Shown: one piece after another, positions 17,733 through 27,622 of the stretch | Position numbering within the stretch: the stretch's first letter is position 1 | Layout of the letters: each line of letters opens with the position of its first letter | Assembly: GCF_014269035.2 (NCBI RefSeq) | Contig: NZ_JABWRP020000004.1 | Location: 124,001 to 188,000, forward strand | From: Pseudomonas vlassakiae | Lineage (GTDB): Bacteria; Pseudomonadota; Gammaproteobacteria; Pseudomonadales; Pseudomonadaceae | Length of the DNA stretch: 64,000 nucleotides | Reading direction: 5' to 3' | Position numbers and translations under genes: made by a program | Notes under the pieces: model-generated | Databases searched by the model: none | What the model was told of the DNA's origin: nothing | What the model saw: only the letters and a program-made list of their open reading frames with translations

Positions 17733-18152
17733 TTATGGTTTGTGCGCGACGCGCTCGAGCAGCTCATGCAGCTGTTCAAGCTTGATGGACAACGCCTCAA
17801 CGTCATGTTTAGACGGAATGCCAAGGCGATTCAAGGCGCGACCTACCCGTGCGTCGAAAGCTTTTTCAATCTTGTCCAACTGAATTTCGACCTTGCCACG
17901 TACACGGCTGACTTCTTCAGTGGCTTCATCGAGCTGGTGGTTGGCAGCTTCGAGCTCTTTGTCGATGCGCTTCTTGCCACGTTTCTCGACGCCTTCACCG
18001 GCCTTGACCAGTTCCTTGAAGTAATCAGAGCCTTCCTGGCCGACCCGGGCATAGGCGCCGATACCGGCCAGCCAGATCTTGCGGGCGTAGCCACGCACTT
18101 CGCCCAACGTGCCCAGGGCTTCGTCTTTTTTCTTCACAATCACTTTGGCCAT
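17733..18152 (-). CDS. phaI: PhaI, phasin
   Basis: Small granule-coating phasin homologous to the N-terminal domain of PhaF: both carry a KIWLAGxGxY segment near the start and a GRALNRLGIPS-type segment near the end. The 139 residues start MAKVIVKKKDEALGTLG at ATG 18152, preceded by GAGGTAGACAGC. It lacks the Lys/Ala DNA-binding tail of PhaF. It is the first gene of phaI-phaF, transcribed towards phaD, with its promoter in the 179-bp region shared with the divergent toxin-like gene. Confidence 0.95.
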   Translation of the reverse strand: MAKVIVKKKDEALGTLGEVRGYARKIWLAGIGAYARVGQEGSDYFKELVKAGEGVEKRGKKRIDKELEAANHQLDEATEEVSRVRGKVEIQLDKIEKAFDARVGRALNRLGIPSKHDVEALSIKLEQLHELLERVAHKP

Positions 18153-18304
18153 GCTGTCTACCTCATGCTCATGAGTGGAGGAAAAACCGCCCATGGAGGT
18201 TGGGCTCATGCACACGGTAGGCAGAAAAATTAGAAACCTCACCCTAAGCTCGAGGCGCTGCATTCATGTACCCCATCCGCAGGCGGGCAACCCGCTAGGG
18301 TCTT

Positions 18305-18326
18305 GGGCTCCATTCCACCGGAGCCC
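18305..18326 (+). promoter_or_regulatory. Hairpin that buries the Shine-Dalgarno of the toxin-like gene
   Basis: GGGCTCC (18305-18311) and GGAGCCC (18320-18326) are perfect inverted arms around an 8-base loop. The only good Shine-Dalgarno for the ATG at 18332 is the GGAG at 18320-18323, inside the 3' arm. If the RNA folds as drawn, ribosome access is blocked. A smaller stem (GCGGG, CAA, CCCGC at 18283-18295) lies just upstream. No T-run follows, so this is not a typical terminator. Confidence 0.6.
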
Positions 18327-18331
18327 CGTCC

Positions 18332-21300
18332 ATGCACGCATCCAGCACATCATCGACAACCACCTTCAAGCAAGCGGTAGCGGCGTGCTTCCGCCAGCGC
18401 CCGGGCCTGCGCGCGGTCCTGGCGGACGAAGCCTTCAAGGCCTTGATCGACCGTTACCCGATGATTCCGGGTAATTATCCACAGCTGTCTTCACTCGACG
18501 GATTCACGCTGATGCGCGCGTCATCCGCAGCAGGCGATGCCCGCCCAGGCTCGCTGCTGGACGAGCTGCTGCAGCACTACCTGAACGGCACGCCCCTGCA
18601 GCTGACGGCGAGCGATGCGCTGTCACTCGCTCCGCCAGCAATATTCCATCCACAGCCGCAAGGCAGCGGCACTAGCCAGCAACCGCGTATCGACCTGGAC
18701 ATGGTGAAACTGGAGGCTGACCTTGAGCCTGTGCTGGTCAAACTGCCAGACGCCTTTGCGCAAGCCCAGATCAGCTTCTGGAACGGTGTCGACGAAGGTT
18801 CCGATACCCCGCGCATGCAGTGGCTGGCCAACCTCATCAAGGCGGCCCAGCTGAACAATATCCCGCGCCAGGGGCTGGACGCCGATGACCAGGCTTTGCT
18901 GTACGCCATGCTCGAAGGGGCTGGCCAGAACGTCGCGGTGAACGTCGTGCAGGTGACCTTGAGCGTCGACGGCAAGGATTGGTCACGCCTGTTGCCCGAT
19001 CTGCTGCTGGGCCCAGGCGAGGAGTCGGACCAGCGGGTACTCTGGTGCAAACCCTCCGGGGTGATTCGCCGCTACGTCGACCGGGCAGCCTTCGCCGCCG
19101 CCCTGCAAGACGAACTGGCGGAGCGCTACCGCTTCGACAGCCTGTCCTGGGCGCAGCGGCCGCTAAGCGGGGACCCCGTGCAGTTCCAGGTCCTGCAGCA
19201 GCTCAATGGCCTGCTGGACGATCTCAGGCGCTTGCGTGTGACTGGCCTGGCCTCCATCGATGCCCTGGAAAAGGCGTACGCCGCAGCCTGCGACCCTTCA
19301 GGCAGTTTTCTCGACCAACCCTTGCAGGTAGCGGGCCTGCCCGCCATCGCACTGCCCGGCTGGCTGGCCAGTGCCGATGCGCAGCAGCGCTTCGCCTACC
19401 AGGGCGCCTTGCTTGACCTGGCCGCCAGCCAGGGGCAATCCCGTGGCCGCACTTCGCTCGGTGATATCGACGACATACAACGCTATGCCCATCGCCGCCT
19501 GCGCGAGCAGCTGCGGCTTGACCACCCGGGTGAAACACCCTGTGACCCCGACCAGGTCTTCATCAGCATCGACCAGGTGCTCGGCAGCTCAATGGCCGCG
19601 CAGCCGCAAGCCCAATACCTGCGTACCGAAAGCCTCACCACGCTGGCCATTTCCCGCCTCGGGCCCGACGAGGTGATGACACGCATCAGCGAAGGCCAAG
19701 GCCAGACCTACACCGGCTGGTTGACGATCCGCCATGTCGAGGACCTGATTCGTACCCTCGACATCGGCGGCAACTATCCCACCTACCTGCGCAGCCTGGT
19801 CGATGCCCAGCCGCGAAAGCACGAGCGTATCGCCCAGTACGCCAGGGAATGGCGCCAGCACTTGCGCTTCGACACCCTCAAGGCGCGTCTCGACCAGCAG
19901 TTGAGCGAAGCCCAGAGCACGGCGCTGCTGGGCTTTTGCAAGGGCGCCGGTGACGAGCAGCCTGCCATCGCCCCGCTGGCGCTGCGTCGGGAACCGGGGG
20001 CGACAACCCGCGACCTGGTGCATGGCATGTTCCTGATCCAGCTGCCTGACAGCTGGGTGCTTTACCGCCCTCTCCACGACGGTGATTCCCTGCTGGCGTT
20101 CACCAGCCGTGAGCGAATGCTGGAGCACATACGCAGCAATGCCGAGCTGCACAAGAGCGTCATCGATGCGCTGGACGACGATGCGCGGCCGATCTACGAA
20201 AAGGGTGGCCTGCGCATACCGCACTTGCATGTCGGCCTGGATGACCTGGCGGCCTCGCTGAATATCGGCTCGGTCGTGACCGAACTGGCCCTGGAAAACA
20301 CCAGGCAGCCGGTCGAATTGGCATTTGACCCCTGGTCCAGCGGACTGGATGGCCACCTGCTGGACGCCAGGGTGCAAACCATGCTGCATTTCGCCGCCCG
20401 CAGGAGCGTATCCAATGCCCAGATCAAGGGCGAGCTGGTCAGGCAGGTCGCCTGGGCCATCTTCAATGGCGCCACCCTCCTGTGGCGCGGCCCCCTGGCC
20501 GGTATCACCTGGCTGATGGTGGCACTCTCGGCCTCCGCGGACGACCTGCGGACCCTTGCCGAAGGCGGCGACGATGCGCGAATCATGGCCGCCACCGACC
20601 TGCTGACCAACCTCGCGATGCTGGTCGCGCAGCGTGGCGCCGAGAGCGTGCCCCAGCGTGGGCGCGCGCCGCTGCTGCACTTCGCCGAGCCGGCCGAACG
20701 CGGCGTGAACCTGGTAGAAGCAGCGAACCCCGTGCAAGAACGGAGCTGGCAAGAGGCCGTGATCGAACGGCAGTCGGTCCTGCTCAGGGGCAGTCGCTAT
20801 GGCGATGTCCAGCGCCTGGACAAGTTGTCCCCCGGGGAGCTCCAGGCTCTGGTCAGGCTCCAGGCCAGGCAGTCGCTGAAGGGGCAGCTACCGCTGGAAA
20901 CAGGGCGACTGCGCGGCCTCTACCGGGTTGACGGGCGGCTCTATGTGAAGCTCGCCGATGCCGCCTTCGAGGTGCAGGAAAGCTGGAACGGCGTGCGCAT
21001 CATCGGCCCTGACCTGAGCAAAGGCGAATGGGTCGCCCAGGGCGGCGCGGACGACGGCTACCACATTGTCGGCCGCGAACGCGCCATGGGGCCCTGGGTA
21101 AGCCGCTGGAACGGCGAATGGTCGATCAGCCTGAGCCTGCCGGGAGGGGCGCCGGTAAAGACGCCCGACAAGACCGAGCACCTCAGGCTGGTCAACCAGC
21201 TGTTGGGGAATCAGGCGCCGCTCAAGGAAGTCGATGCAATGCTCGACAGCAACCTGGCAACCCTGGTCCCGCTGGACGAACATGAAAAGGCCTACTCGCA

Positions 21301-23050
21301 AGAGCTTACGAAACAGCGCAGCCAGCAGAACCGAGAAATGCTCGTCGAAACGCCACGCATGGCCAAGATGCGCGGGGAGCGCGACAGGCTCAGGGCAGCT
21401 CATGCCAGTACCGTACGGGCCGTCAGCAAGCTCTACGAACAACGGGCTTCCCTGCTGCAGTCCAACATCGAGCTGCTGAACTTCCTGAAGGCGCCAGCCA
21501 TGCGGCGTTTTGGCAGCATCGACTACCAGGCCGAGGTCGGGCCCTGGTACCAGACACTGATCCAGAACGATACCCAGTTGTACACCCGCCTGCTGTCGCA
21601 AGTCAGTTACGATGGCATCGACCTGCAGGCCATGGCGATCGCGCGGCTACCGACCACGCCCACCCAACGCGAAGCCTATGGCGTTTATCGCCAGACCCGT
21701 GAAAACGCCCTGGCCGTTCATAAACGCCTGCTTACCGTCAGCCAACGGCTGGACGAGATGATCACCGAGGTCCTCGATGACCCTCGGATCGTGTATCCGG
21801 ATAAACACAGTCACCTCAGGGAGGTGATCGATACGCGCCCCTACTCCACCCTGGTCGTGCATGCCCAGATCATCTCCGACCTACAGGCGCTGGCCCTTGA
21901 CCGCATGCAACTGAATGCGGGCAATGTCGACAGGATGTACCAGGAGCAGTTGAACCTGCGCAACAGAGACATGCATCAGGCCATGGTCAGCCATGATGGC
22001 CTGTTGCGTGCGGACCCGTCCGTGCAAGACCAGATCGCCGTCCTGGAGAGCAGCCTGCAACAGTACGAAACAGGACTGGGCACGGCGAAATACCTGCTGA
22101 CGCTGGAGGATCCCGCCTGGAACAGGCAATACCTGCAGGCCTACCTCAGGGAGATGTCGACGCTCAGGCGCATGGCCGAACGCGCACTGGACCACGCCAA
22201 TGCCCGCCTGGATGCCGAGCAACATCCCGACTGGCCGGTGGCCAGGCCCGCGCCACCGGCCAGGCCGCAGAACATGCGTCGCACACGGCTGCGGGTGATC
22301 CGCACGGCCCGGCACAAGACCCTGCTGGTCGATGAGGCACTACGCGACGGCAAAGCCATACAGTACGACCCCGTCGCGCTGCAGCCGGTTGCCGAATACG
22401 AAGCACAAGGCAGCACGTGGGTCGAGGTGCAGCCGCAGCCGCGCGCCAGCCAGAAGGCGCTGCGCAGCCTGGGCACCCGCCTGGTGGCCGAAACGGATAA
22501 CGAAATTGCCCGAGCCAGGCTATTCGACGACGAACCGAACAGCCTGTCGGATGTACTCGACCATCACATCGAAAGGCTGACGGCCGTGACCAGCCAGCTC
22601 GAACGCGAATCCAGCCCGACCCTGCTCGACAACCTCAATGACGCCATCGAGCGCGTGCAAAAGGAAAAATACGCTCGGCTAAAGGCCATCTATCTCGCCA
22701 CTCGCCACCCCGACAGCAAGGCGCTGCGCTTCCTGCTGGAGAACGGGCTGGTCGAGATCAGGCGGACTGCCATCCGCCGCCGCCTGGGCGAAAGGGACTT
22801 CCTCGATGTCTATACCCTGTACCGCAAGGAAGCGAACAGCAACGCCATCTTCTGGGAGGCTCACTTCCATTACACGCGCCACAACGCTGCAGCAAGGGAC
22901 TTCGCCAAGGGGCATCTGAAGTTCGCGACGGCGAAGATGCGCGACGCCCAGCTGGAGGATGCCCTCAACCCGCATGAGCGGCTGAAGGTCTACCGCGGCG
23001 ACCTGACGTACGAGCAGGTCAGGGACCTGATTCCGTTCCCTGCCGACTGA
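18332..23050 (+). CDS. Giant dermonecrotic-toxin-like protein (DUF6543-type), 1572 residues
   Basis: No enzyme domain recognised. The architecture resembles the large DUF6543/dermonecrotic-toxin-like proteins of Pseudomonas. The N-terminal helical region (1-460) is followed by LDIGGNYPTYLRSL (476-489) and PDSWVLYRPLHDG, which recur in similar form in the protein at 42581. A hydrophobic segment lies at about 706-735 and a beta-rich stretch GLYRVDGRLYVKLADAAFEV...GPWVSRWNGEW at 862-930. Long charged helices, probably coiled coil, fill about 960-1320. The C-terminal domain (1460-1572) contains FWEAHFHYTRHNAAARDFAKGH-type residues and ends KVYRGDLTYEQVRDLIPF. There is no signal peptide, adjacent secretion gene or obvious immunity gene. 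It separates phaI from the small PHA-associated gene. Secretion and toxicity are inferences. Confidence 0.75.
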   Translation: MHASSTSSTTTFKQAVAACFRQRPGLRAVLADEAFKALIDRYPMIPGNYPQLSSLDGFTLMRASSAAGDARPGSLLDELLQHYLNGTPLQLTASDALSLAPPAIFHPQPQGSGTSQQPRIDLDMVKLEADLEPVLVKLPDAFAQAQISFWNGVDEGSDTPRMQWLANLIKAAQLNNIPRQGLDADDQALLYAMLEGAGQNVAVNVVQVTLSVDGKDWSRLLPDLLLGPGEESDQRVLWCKPSGVIRRYVDRAAFAAALQDELAERYRFDSLSWAQRPLSGDPVQFQVLQQLNGLLDDLRRLRVTGLASIDALEKAYAAACDPSGSFLDQPLQVAGLPAIALPGWLASADAQQRFAYQGALLDLAASQGQSRGRTSLGDIDDIQRYAHRRLREQLRLDHPGETPCDPDQVFISIDQVLGSSMAAQPQAQYLRTESLTTLAISRLGPDEVMTRISEGQGQTYTGWLTIRHVEDLIRTLDIGGNYPTYLRSLVDAQPRKHERIAQYAREWRQHLRFDTLKARLDQQLSEAQSTALLGFCKGAGDEQPAIAPLALRREPGATTRDLVHGMFLIQLPDSWVLYRPLHDGDSLLAFTSRERMLEHIRSNAELHKSVIDALDDDARPIYEKGGLRIPHLHVGLDDLAASLNIGSVVTELALENTRQPVELAFDPWSSGLDGHLLDARVQTMLHFAARRSVSNAQIKGELVRQVAWAIFNGATLLWRGPLAGITWLMVALSASADDLRTLAEGGDDARIMAATDLLTNLAMLVAQRGAESVPQRGRAPLLHFAEPAERGVNLVEAANPVQERSWQEAVIERQSVLLRGSRYGDVQRLDKLSPGELQALVRLQARQSLKGQLPLETGRLRGLYRVDGRLYVKLADAAFEVQESWNGVRIIGPDLSKGEWVAQGGADDGYHIVGRERAMGPWVSRWNGEWSISLSLPGGAPVKTPDKTEHLRLVNQLLGNQAPLKEVDAMLDSNLATLVPLDEHEKAYSQELTKQRSQQNREMLVETPRMAKMRGERDRLRAAHASTVRAVSKLYEQRASLLQSNIELLNFLKAPAMRRFGSIDYQAEVGPWYQTLIQNDTQLYTRLLSQVSYDGIDLQAMAIARLPTTPTQREAYGVYRQTRENALAVHKRLLTVSQRLDEMITEVLDDPRIVYPDKHSHLREVIDTRPYSTLVVHAQIISDLQALALDRMQLNAGNVDRMYQEQLNLRNRDMHQAMVSHDGLLRADPSVQDQIAVLESSLQQYETGLGTAKYLLTLEDPAWNRQYLQAYLREMSTLRRMAERALDHANARLDAEQHPDWPVARPAPPARPQNMRRTRLRVIRTARHKTLLVDEALRDGKAIQYDPVALQPVAEYEAQGSTWVEVQPQPRASQKALRSLGTRLVAETDNEIARARLFDDEPNSLSDVLDHHIERLTAVTSQLERESSPTLLDNLNDAIERVQKEKYARLKAIYLATRHPDSKALRFLLENGLVEIRRTAIRRRLGERDFLDVYTLYRKEANSNAIFWEAHFHYTRHNAAARDFAKGHLKFATAKMRDAQLEDALNPHERLKVYRGDLTYEQVRDLIPFPAD

Positions 23051-23093
23051 CGCGGTATCCCCAGTGCTGCCCGCGCGGCCCTGGCCATGTGTG

Positions 23094-23369
23094 TCAGGCC
23101 AGGGCCTTGTCCAGCGCGCGCTCGATCTCGGCCTTGATGGTGCCGCTCATCATCGACAGCATCATGCCCAGCTTCAGCTCCACGCGAATGCTGTCTTCAC
23201 CGATGTGCACGCTGCCGTTGGCGCCGCTGCGGGCGACGTCGACCCGGTCACCCTGCCAGGTGGCCTTGAGGTCGTATTCACGGCTGAGCCTGTCGACCAG
23301 CGCTTCGGCCTTGGCGCGGGCGGCATCGCGGCCGAGGGAGTGTTTGCGTTCGACGCTGATCTGGGTCAT
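23094..23369 (-). CDS. Polyhydroxyalkanoic acid system family protein
   Basis: Small protein of 91 residues belonging to the family found beside pha loci (PHA granule-region protein). It begins MTQISVERKHSLGRDAARAKAEALVDRLSREYDLKATWQGD and ends KAEIERALDKALA, a simple alpha-beta pattern. I chose ATG 23369, with AGGAAC upstream; a longer frame gives 25 extra residues without conservation. Its molecular role is unknown. It lies in the PHA neighbourhood but is cut off from phaI by the 4.7-kb toxin-like gene, and runs towards it. Confidence 0.88.
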   Translation of the reverse strand: MTQISVERKHSLGRDAARAKAEALVDRLSREYDLKATWQGDRVDVARSGANGSVHIGEDSIRVELKLGMMLSMMSGTIKAEIERALDKALA

Positions 23370-23494
23370 GCGGATGTTCCTGGCAATGTAGACATAATCT
23401 GCATTATGCCCGCGCCTGCCACCCGGCACACCCCGCCAAGACAAATCCGCCCGTTCGCCCTAGAATGGGCGGTAATTTTTTCCGGTGAAGCGAT

Positions 23495-24265
23495 ATGAAC
23501 GACCAGCGCAAAGGCGAACACGCCGAACCCACCACCCATTTCGGCTACCAGGACGTCCCCGAAAGCCAGAAGGCGAAGAAAGTCGCCGAAGTGTTCCACT
23601 CGGTGGCCGCCAAGTACGACCTGATGAACGACGTGCTCTCCGGCGGCATGCACCGCCTGTGGAAGCGCTTTACCATCGAGTTGTCCGGCGTGCGCGCCGG
23701 CAACCGCGTGCTGGACATCGCCGGCGGTACCGGCGACCTGGCCGCCAAGTTCTCGCGCCTGGTCGGCCCGACCGGCCAGGTGGTGCTCGCCGATATCAAC
23801 GAATCGATGCTCAAGGTCGGCCGTGACCGCCTGCTCGACCGTGGTATGGCCGGCAACATCGAGTTCGTCCAGGCCGATGCCGAGAAGCTGCCGTTCCCCG
23901 ACAACCACTTCGACTGCGTGACCATCGCCTTCGGCCTGCGCAACGTCACCCACAAGGACCAGGCCATCCGTTCGATGCTGCGCGTGCTCAAGCCGGGCGG
24001 GCGCCTGCTGGTGCTGGAGTTCTCCAAGCCGACCAACAAGCTGATGTCCAAGGCTTACGACGCCTATTCGTTCGCCTTCATGCCGCTGGCCGGCAAGCTG
24101 ATCACCAATGACTCCGAAAGCTACCGTTACCTCGCCGAGTCGATCCGCATGCACCCCGACCAGGAAACCCTCAAGAGCATGATGGTGGAGGCCGGTTTCG
24201 ACCGCGTCACCTACCACAACATGACCAGCGGCATCGTTGCCGTGCACCGGGGAATCAAGCCCTGA
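23495..24265 (+). CDS. ubiE: UbiE, ubiquinone/menaquinone C-methyltransferase
   Basis: SAM-dependent methyltransferase that adds the C-methyl group in ubiquinone synthesis. The 256 residues contain motif [13 protein letters not shown] near 72-83, the acidic [21 protein letters not shown], and the family signature [25 protein letters not shown]. Its stop overlaps ubiJ by one base, giving ubiE-ubiJ-ubiB. A TAGAAT box at 23459-23464 could be its -10 element. Confidence 0.97.
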   Translation: MNDQRKGEHAEPTTHFGYQDVPESQKAKKVAEVFHSVAAKYDLMNDVLSGGMHRLWKRFTIELSGVRAGNRVLDIAGGTGDLAAKFSRLVGPTGQVVLADINESMLKVGRDRLLDRGMAGNIEFVQADAEKLPFPDNHFDCVTIAFGLRNVTHKDQAIRSMLRVLKPGGRLLVLEFSKPTNKLMSKAYDAYSFAFMPLAGKLITNDSESYRYLAESIRMHPDQETLKSMMVEAGFDRVTYHNMTSGIVAVHRGIKP

Positions 24266-24888
24266 TGCTGCTGGCCGGGCTGCTTGCCAGTGTCGAACAT
24301 GGCCTGAACCGTGTCCTGCGCATGGACAGCACGGCCTTGCCGCGGCTGGCCGCGCTCGGAGGCAAGGTCATCGAGATCGACTGCCGCCAGCCGGCCCTGC
24401 AGGTGTTCATCCTGCCTGATGAAGAAGGCCTGATGCTCGCCGCCCATTGGGAGGGCGAGGTCGACTGCAGCCTGCGCGCCCCGGTCGGTAGCCTGGTGCA
24501 ACTGGCCGTGGCCAAGGACAAGACCGCCGTGCTGCACAGCCCGCAGGTCGAACTGCATGGCGACAGTGCCGTGCTGCTCGACCTGTTCGGCATGCTGCAG
24601 GACCTGGAGCTGGACTGGGAACACGAGCTGCAGCGCTGGCTCGGCCCGGTGGCCACGGCGATGCTGGCCGGGCACATCCGCCTGCGCGCACGCTGGACCC
24701 GCCAGGGCCTGGCACGTTTCAGCCAGAACCTGTCCGAATACCTGGCCGAAGAGTCCCGTACCCTGGTCGGCAAGCGCGAAGCTGAAGCCGCCTTCAGCGA
24801 ACTCGATGCCCTTAAGCTCGACACAGAACGCCTGGAGGCACGCCTCAAGCGCCTCTCCCGATCCCTTGATACCAGCGAAAACGCATGA
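24265..24888 (+). CDS. ubiJ: UbiJ, ubiquinone biosynthesis accessory factor (SCP2 domain)
   Basis: Lipid-binding accessory protein of the soluble Ubi complex, thought to hold polyprenyl intermediates with UbiK. The 207 residues have an N-terminal SCP2-like domain (about 15-130) and a C-terminal helix ([25 protein letters not shown] region, about 170-200) predicted to pair with UbiK. It overlaps ubiE by one base (TGATG) and ubiB by four (ATGA), so the three genes are tightly coupled. Confidence 0.92.
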   Translation: MLLAGLLASVEHGLNRVLRMDSTALPRLAALGGKVIEIDCRQPALQVFILPDEEGLMLAAHWEGEVDCSLRAPVGSLVQLAVAKDKTAVLHSPQVELHGDSAVLLDLFGMLQDLELDWEHELQRWLGPVATAMLAGHIRLRARWTRQGLARFSQNLSEYLAEESRTLVGKREAEAAFSELDALKLDTERLEARLKRLSRSLDTSENA

Positions 24889-26504
24889 AGCTGCTCGCCG
24901 TCCGCCGTCTCTTTCGCATCCAGCGCGTGGTGATCCGCTACCGTCTCGATGACCTGCTGTTCGAACAACCCCTGCTGCCCTGGTGGCTGGCCAGCCTGCG
25001 CCTGCTGATGCCTTGGCGCTGGCTGCCGCGCAAGCCCTCTGCGCTCAGCCGCGGTGCGCGCTTGCGTCTGGCGCTGCAGGACCTGGGGCCGATCTTCATC
25101 AAGTTCGGCCAGTTGCTGTCCACCCGCCGCGACTTGCTGCCCACCGACATCGCCGACGAGTTGATGCTGTTGCAGGACCGCGTGCCGCCGTTCGACCCGA
25201 AAAAAGCCGTGGCGCTGATCGAAGAGCAGCTCGGCGCCAAGGTCGGCGAAGTGTTCAGCCGTTTCGACGTCGAGCCACTGGCCTCGGCCTCGGTCGCCCA
25301 GGTGCATGCCGCCCGCCTCAAGAGTGGCGAAGAGGTGGTGGTCAAGGTGGTGCGCCCTGGCCTGAAGCCGGTCATCGCCCAGGACATGGCCTGGCTGTTC
25401 CAGATCGCCAAGGCCGCCGAGCGCGCCTCGGCCGACGCCCGCCGCCTGCACCCGGTGGAAATCGTCGGCGACTACGAAAAGACCATCTACGACGAACTCG
25501 ACCTGCTGCGCGAAGCGGCCAATGCCAGCCAGCTGCGGCGCAACTTCGAAGGTTCCGAGCTGATGTACGTGCCCCAGGTGTACTGGGACCTGTGCCGCCC
25601 CAAGGTGCTGGTGATGGAGCGCATCTACGGCGTGCCGGTGACCGACATGGCCACCCTGGCCGACCAGCGCACCGACATGAAGATGCTGGCCGAACGTGGC
25701 GTGGAAGTGTTCTTCACCCAGGTGTTCCGCGACAGCTTCTTCCATGCCGACATGCACCCCGGCAACATCTTCGTCAGCACAGTCAAACCATGGAGCCCGC
25801 AGTACATTGCCATTGACTGCGGCATCGTCGGCAGCCTCACCGCCGAAGACCAGGACTACCTCGCGCGCAACCTGATCGCTTTCTTCAAGCGCGACTATCG
25901 CCGCGTTGCCGAACTGCACATCGACTCGGGCTGGGTACCAGCGCATACCAAGGTCAATGAGTTCGAAGCGGCTATTCGCACCGTGTGCGAGCCGATCTTC
26001 GAAAAACCGTTAAAGGATATTTCCTTTGGCCAGGTGCTGATGCGTCTGTTCCAGACCGCCCGGCGCTTCAACATGGAAGTCCAGCCGCAGCTGGTGCTGC
26101 TGCAGAAGACCCTGCTCAATATCGAAGGCCTGGGCCGGCAGCTGTACCCCGACCTGGACCTGTGGAGCACCGCCAAGCCATTCCTGGAACGCTGGATGCG
26201 CGAACGCATGAGCCCCAAGGCGGTGCTCGGCAACATTCATGGCCAGGTCGAGCAGCTGCCGCACCTGGCTGGCATGGCCCGCGACCTGCTCGAACGCCTG
26301 TCGCAGCCGCACCTGGAAGACCCGCAGCTGCCGGAGCGTCGCCGCCAGGACCGCTGGGCGCTGCGCCTGCTCGGTGCCGGCCTGCTTGGCGGCGGTGCGG
26401 TACTGGCCACCGGCGCGGCCGAGGCCGCCAGCCTGGCCGCACCTGGCGCCTGGCCGGCCTGGCTGATGCTGGCTGCCGGGCTTTACCTGATTGTGCGCCA
26501 ATAG
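24885..26504 (+). CDS. ubiB: UbiB, ubiquinone biosynthesis protein kinase-like ATPase
   Basis: Membrane-associated atypical kinase (ABC1/ADCK family) needed for ubiquinone synthesis, probably using ATP to extract or deliver intermediates. The 539 residues show the family KxGQ motif as [15 protein letters not shown] (K73-Q76), the Ala-rich nucleotide loop [23 protein letters not shown] EYDE residues ([13 protein letters not shown]), HADMHPGNI and IDCGIVG. Two transmembrane helices close the C-terminus (about 495-538). Last gene of ubiE-ubiJ-ubiB. Confidence 0.96.
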   Translation: MKLLAVRRLFRIQRVVIRYRLDDLLFEQPLLPWWLASLRLLMPWRWLPRKPSALSRGARLRLALQDLGPIFIKFGQLLSTRRDLLPTDIADELMLLQDRVPPFDPKKAVALIEEQLGAKVGEVFSRFDVEPLASASVAQVHAARLKSGEEVVVKVVRPGLKPVIAQDMAWLFQIAKAAERASADARRLHPVEIVGDYEKTIYDELDLLREAANASQLRRNFEGSELMYVPQVYWDLCRPKVLVMERIYGVPVTDMATLADQRTDMKMLAERGVEVFFTQVFRDSFFHADMHPGNIFVSTVKPWSPQYIAIDCGIVGSLTAEDQDYLARNLIAFFKRDYRRVAELHIDSGWVPAHTKVNEFEAAIRTVCEPIFEKPLKDISFGQVLMRLFQTARRFNMEVQPQLVLLQKTLLNIEGLGRQLYPDLDLWSTAKPFLERWMRERMSPKAVLGNIHGQVEQLPHLAGMARDLLERLSQPHLEDPQLPERRRQDRWALRLLGAGLLGGGAVLATGAAEAASLAAPGAWPAWLMLAAGLYLIVRQ

Positions 26505-26576
26505 CCAGCCGCGCTGCTGGCTGGCACACTAGCGCAAAGGGCCCGGCACAGGAGCGGGCCCGCTTTGGAGTCGACG

Positions 26577-26969
26577 ATGAAAGACTGGCTGGACGAGATC
26601 AAGTGGAACAGCGATGGCCTGGTACCGGCGATCGCCCAGGACCACAAGACCGGACGCGTGCTGATGATGGCCTGGATGAACCGCGAATCGCTGGCGCTGA
26701 CCGCCGCCGAACAACGCGCCATCTACTGGTCGCGTTCCCGTGGCAAGCTGTGGCGCAAGGGCGAGGAGTCCGGCCATGTGCAGAAGTTGCATGAAATGCG
26801 CCTGGACTGCGATGCCGACGTGATCATCCTGATGGTCGAGCAACTGGGCCATATTGCCTGCCATACCGGCCGTGAAAGCTGCTTCTACCGCGTCTACCAG
26901 GATGGCCAGTGGAAAACCGTCGACCCGGTTCTGAAAGATCCGGATGCCATCTACAGCGCAGGACACTGA
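26577..26969 (+). CDS. hisI: HisI, phosphoribosyl-AMP cyclohydrolase
   Basis: Third step of histidine biosynthesis: opens the purine ring of phosphoribosyl-AMP. The 130 residues include [29 protein letters not shown], the metal ligands in LDCDADV, and [14 protein letters not shown] 26577 has GGAG 7 nt upstream; a TTG four codons earlier would have no site. HisI and HisE are separate genes here, as in other Pseudomonas, and not the fused HisIE of enterics. hisE starts 2 bp after this stop. Confidence 0.97.
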   Translation: MKDWLDEIKWNSDGLVPAIAQDHKTGRVLMMAWMNRESLALTAAEQRAIYWSRSRGKLWRKGEESGHVQKLHEMRLDCDADVIILMVEQLGHIACHTGRESCFYRVYQDGQWKTVDPVLKDPDAIYSAGH

Positions 26970-26970
26970 C

Positions 26971-27306
26971 ATGAGCGACACCCTCAATCGCCTGGCCGAA
27001 GTGCTCGAAGAGCGCAAACAAGCGGCTCCTGACAGCTCTTACGTGGCCAGCCTGTACCATAAGGGCCTGAACAAGATCCTCGAAAAGCTCGGCGAAGAGT
27101 CCGTCGAGACCATCATCGCAGCCAAAGACGCTGCCGTGAGCAAGGATTACAGTGATGTCATCTATGAAACCGCAGACTTGTGGTTCCATAGCCTGGTCAT
27201 GCTCAGTGCGCTGGGCCAGCATCCGCAAGCCGTGCTAGATGAACTGGAGCGCCGTTTCGGGCTTTCCGGGCACGATGAAAAGGCCGCGCGTCAGCCTTCG
27301 GCCTGA
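26971..27306 (+). CDS. hisE: HisE, phosphoribosyl-ATP pyrophosphatase
   Basis: Second step of histidine biosynthesis: removes pyrophosphate from phosphoribosyl-ATP. The 111 residues form the all-alpha MazG-like fold with the metal-binding signature [14 protein letters not shown] and ETADLWFH. It starts [15 protein letters not shown] at ATG 26971, just after hisI, and is followed 25 bp later by tatA. Confidence 0.96.
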   Translation: MSDTLNRLAEVLEERKQAAPDSSYVASLYHKGLNKILEKLGEESVETIIAAKDAAVSKDYSDVIYETADLWFHSLVMLSALGQHPQAVLDELERRFGLSGHDEKAARQPSA

Positions 27307-27331
27307 GCCAATAGAATTCTAGGAGAGCACC

Positions 27332-27619
27332 ATGGGTATTTTTGACTGGAAACACTGGATCGTCCTGCTGGTGGTCGTCGTGCTGGTCTTCGGCACCAAG
27401 AAGCTGAAGAACTTCGGCAGCGACCTGGGCGAGTCGATCAAGGGCTTCCGCAAGGCCATGAGCGATGAAGAGAACAGGCCGGCCGAGCAGACCCCGCCGC
27501 CCGCCCAGCCGGTGCCGCCAGTGCAGGCGCCTCACCAGCAGAACAGCGCGCAGCCGCAGCCAGGCCACACCATCGAGGGCCAGGCCCAGCCGGTCCAAGA
27601 GCCGCAGCGGAAAGACTGA
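27332..27619 (+). CDS. tatA: TatA, twin-arginine translocase pore subunit
   Basis: Forms the variable-size pore through which TatBC-bound folded proteins cross the inner membrane. The 95 residues start [21 protein letters not shown], a single short transmembrane helix, then the amphipathic helix [22 protein letters not shown]. The C-terminal 45 residues are a Pro/Gln-rich unstructured tail. AGGAGAGCACC precedes the ATG. First gene of tatABC. Confidence 0.96.
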   Translation: MGIFDWKHWIVLLVVVVLVFGTKKLKNFGSDLGESIKGFRKAMSDEENRPAEQTPPPAQPVPPVQAPHQQNSAQPQPGHTIEGQAQPVQEPQRKD

Positions 27620-27622
27620 CCC

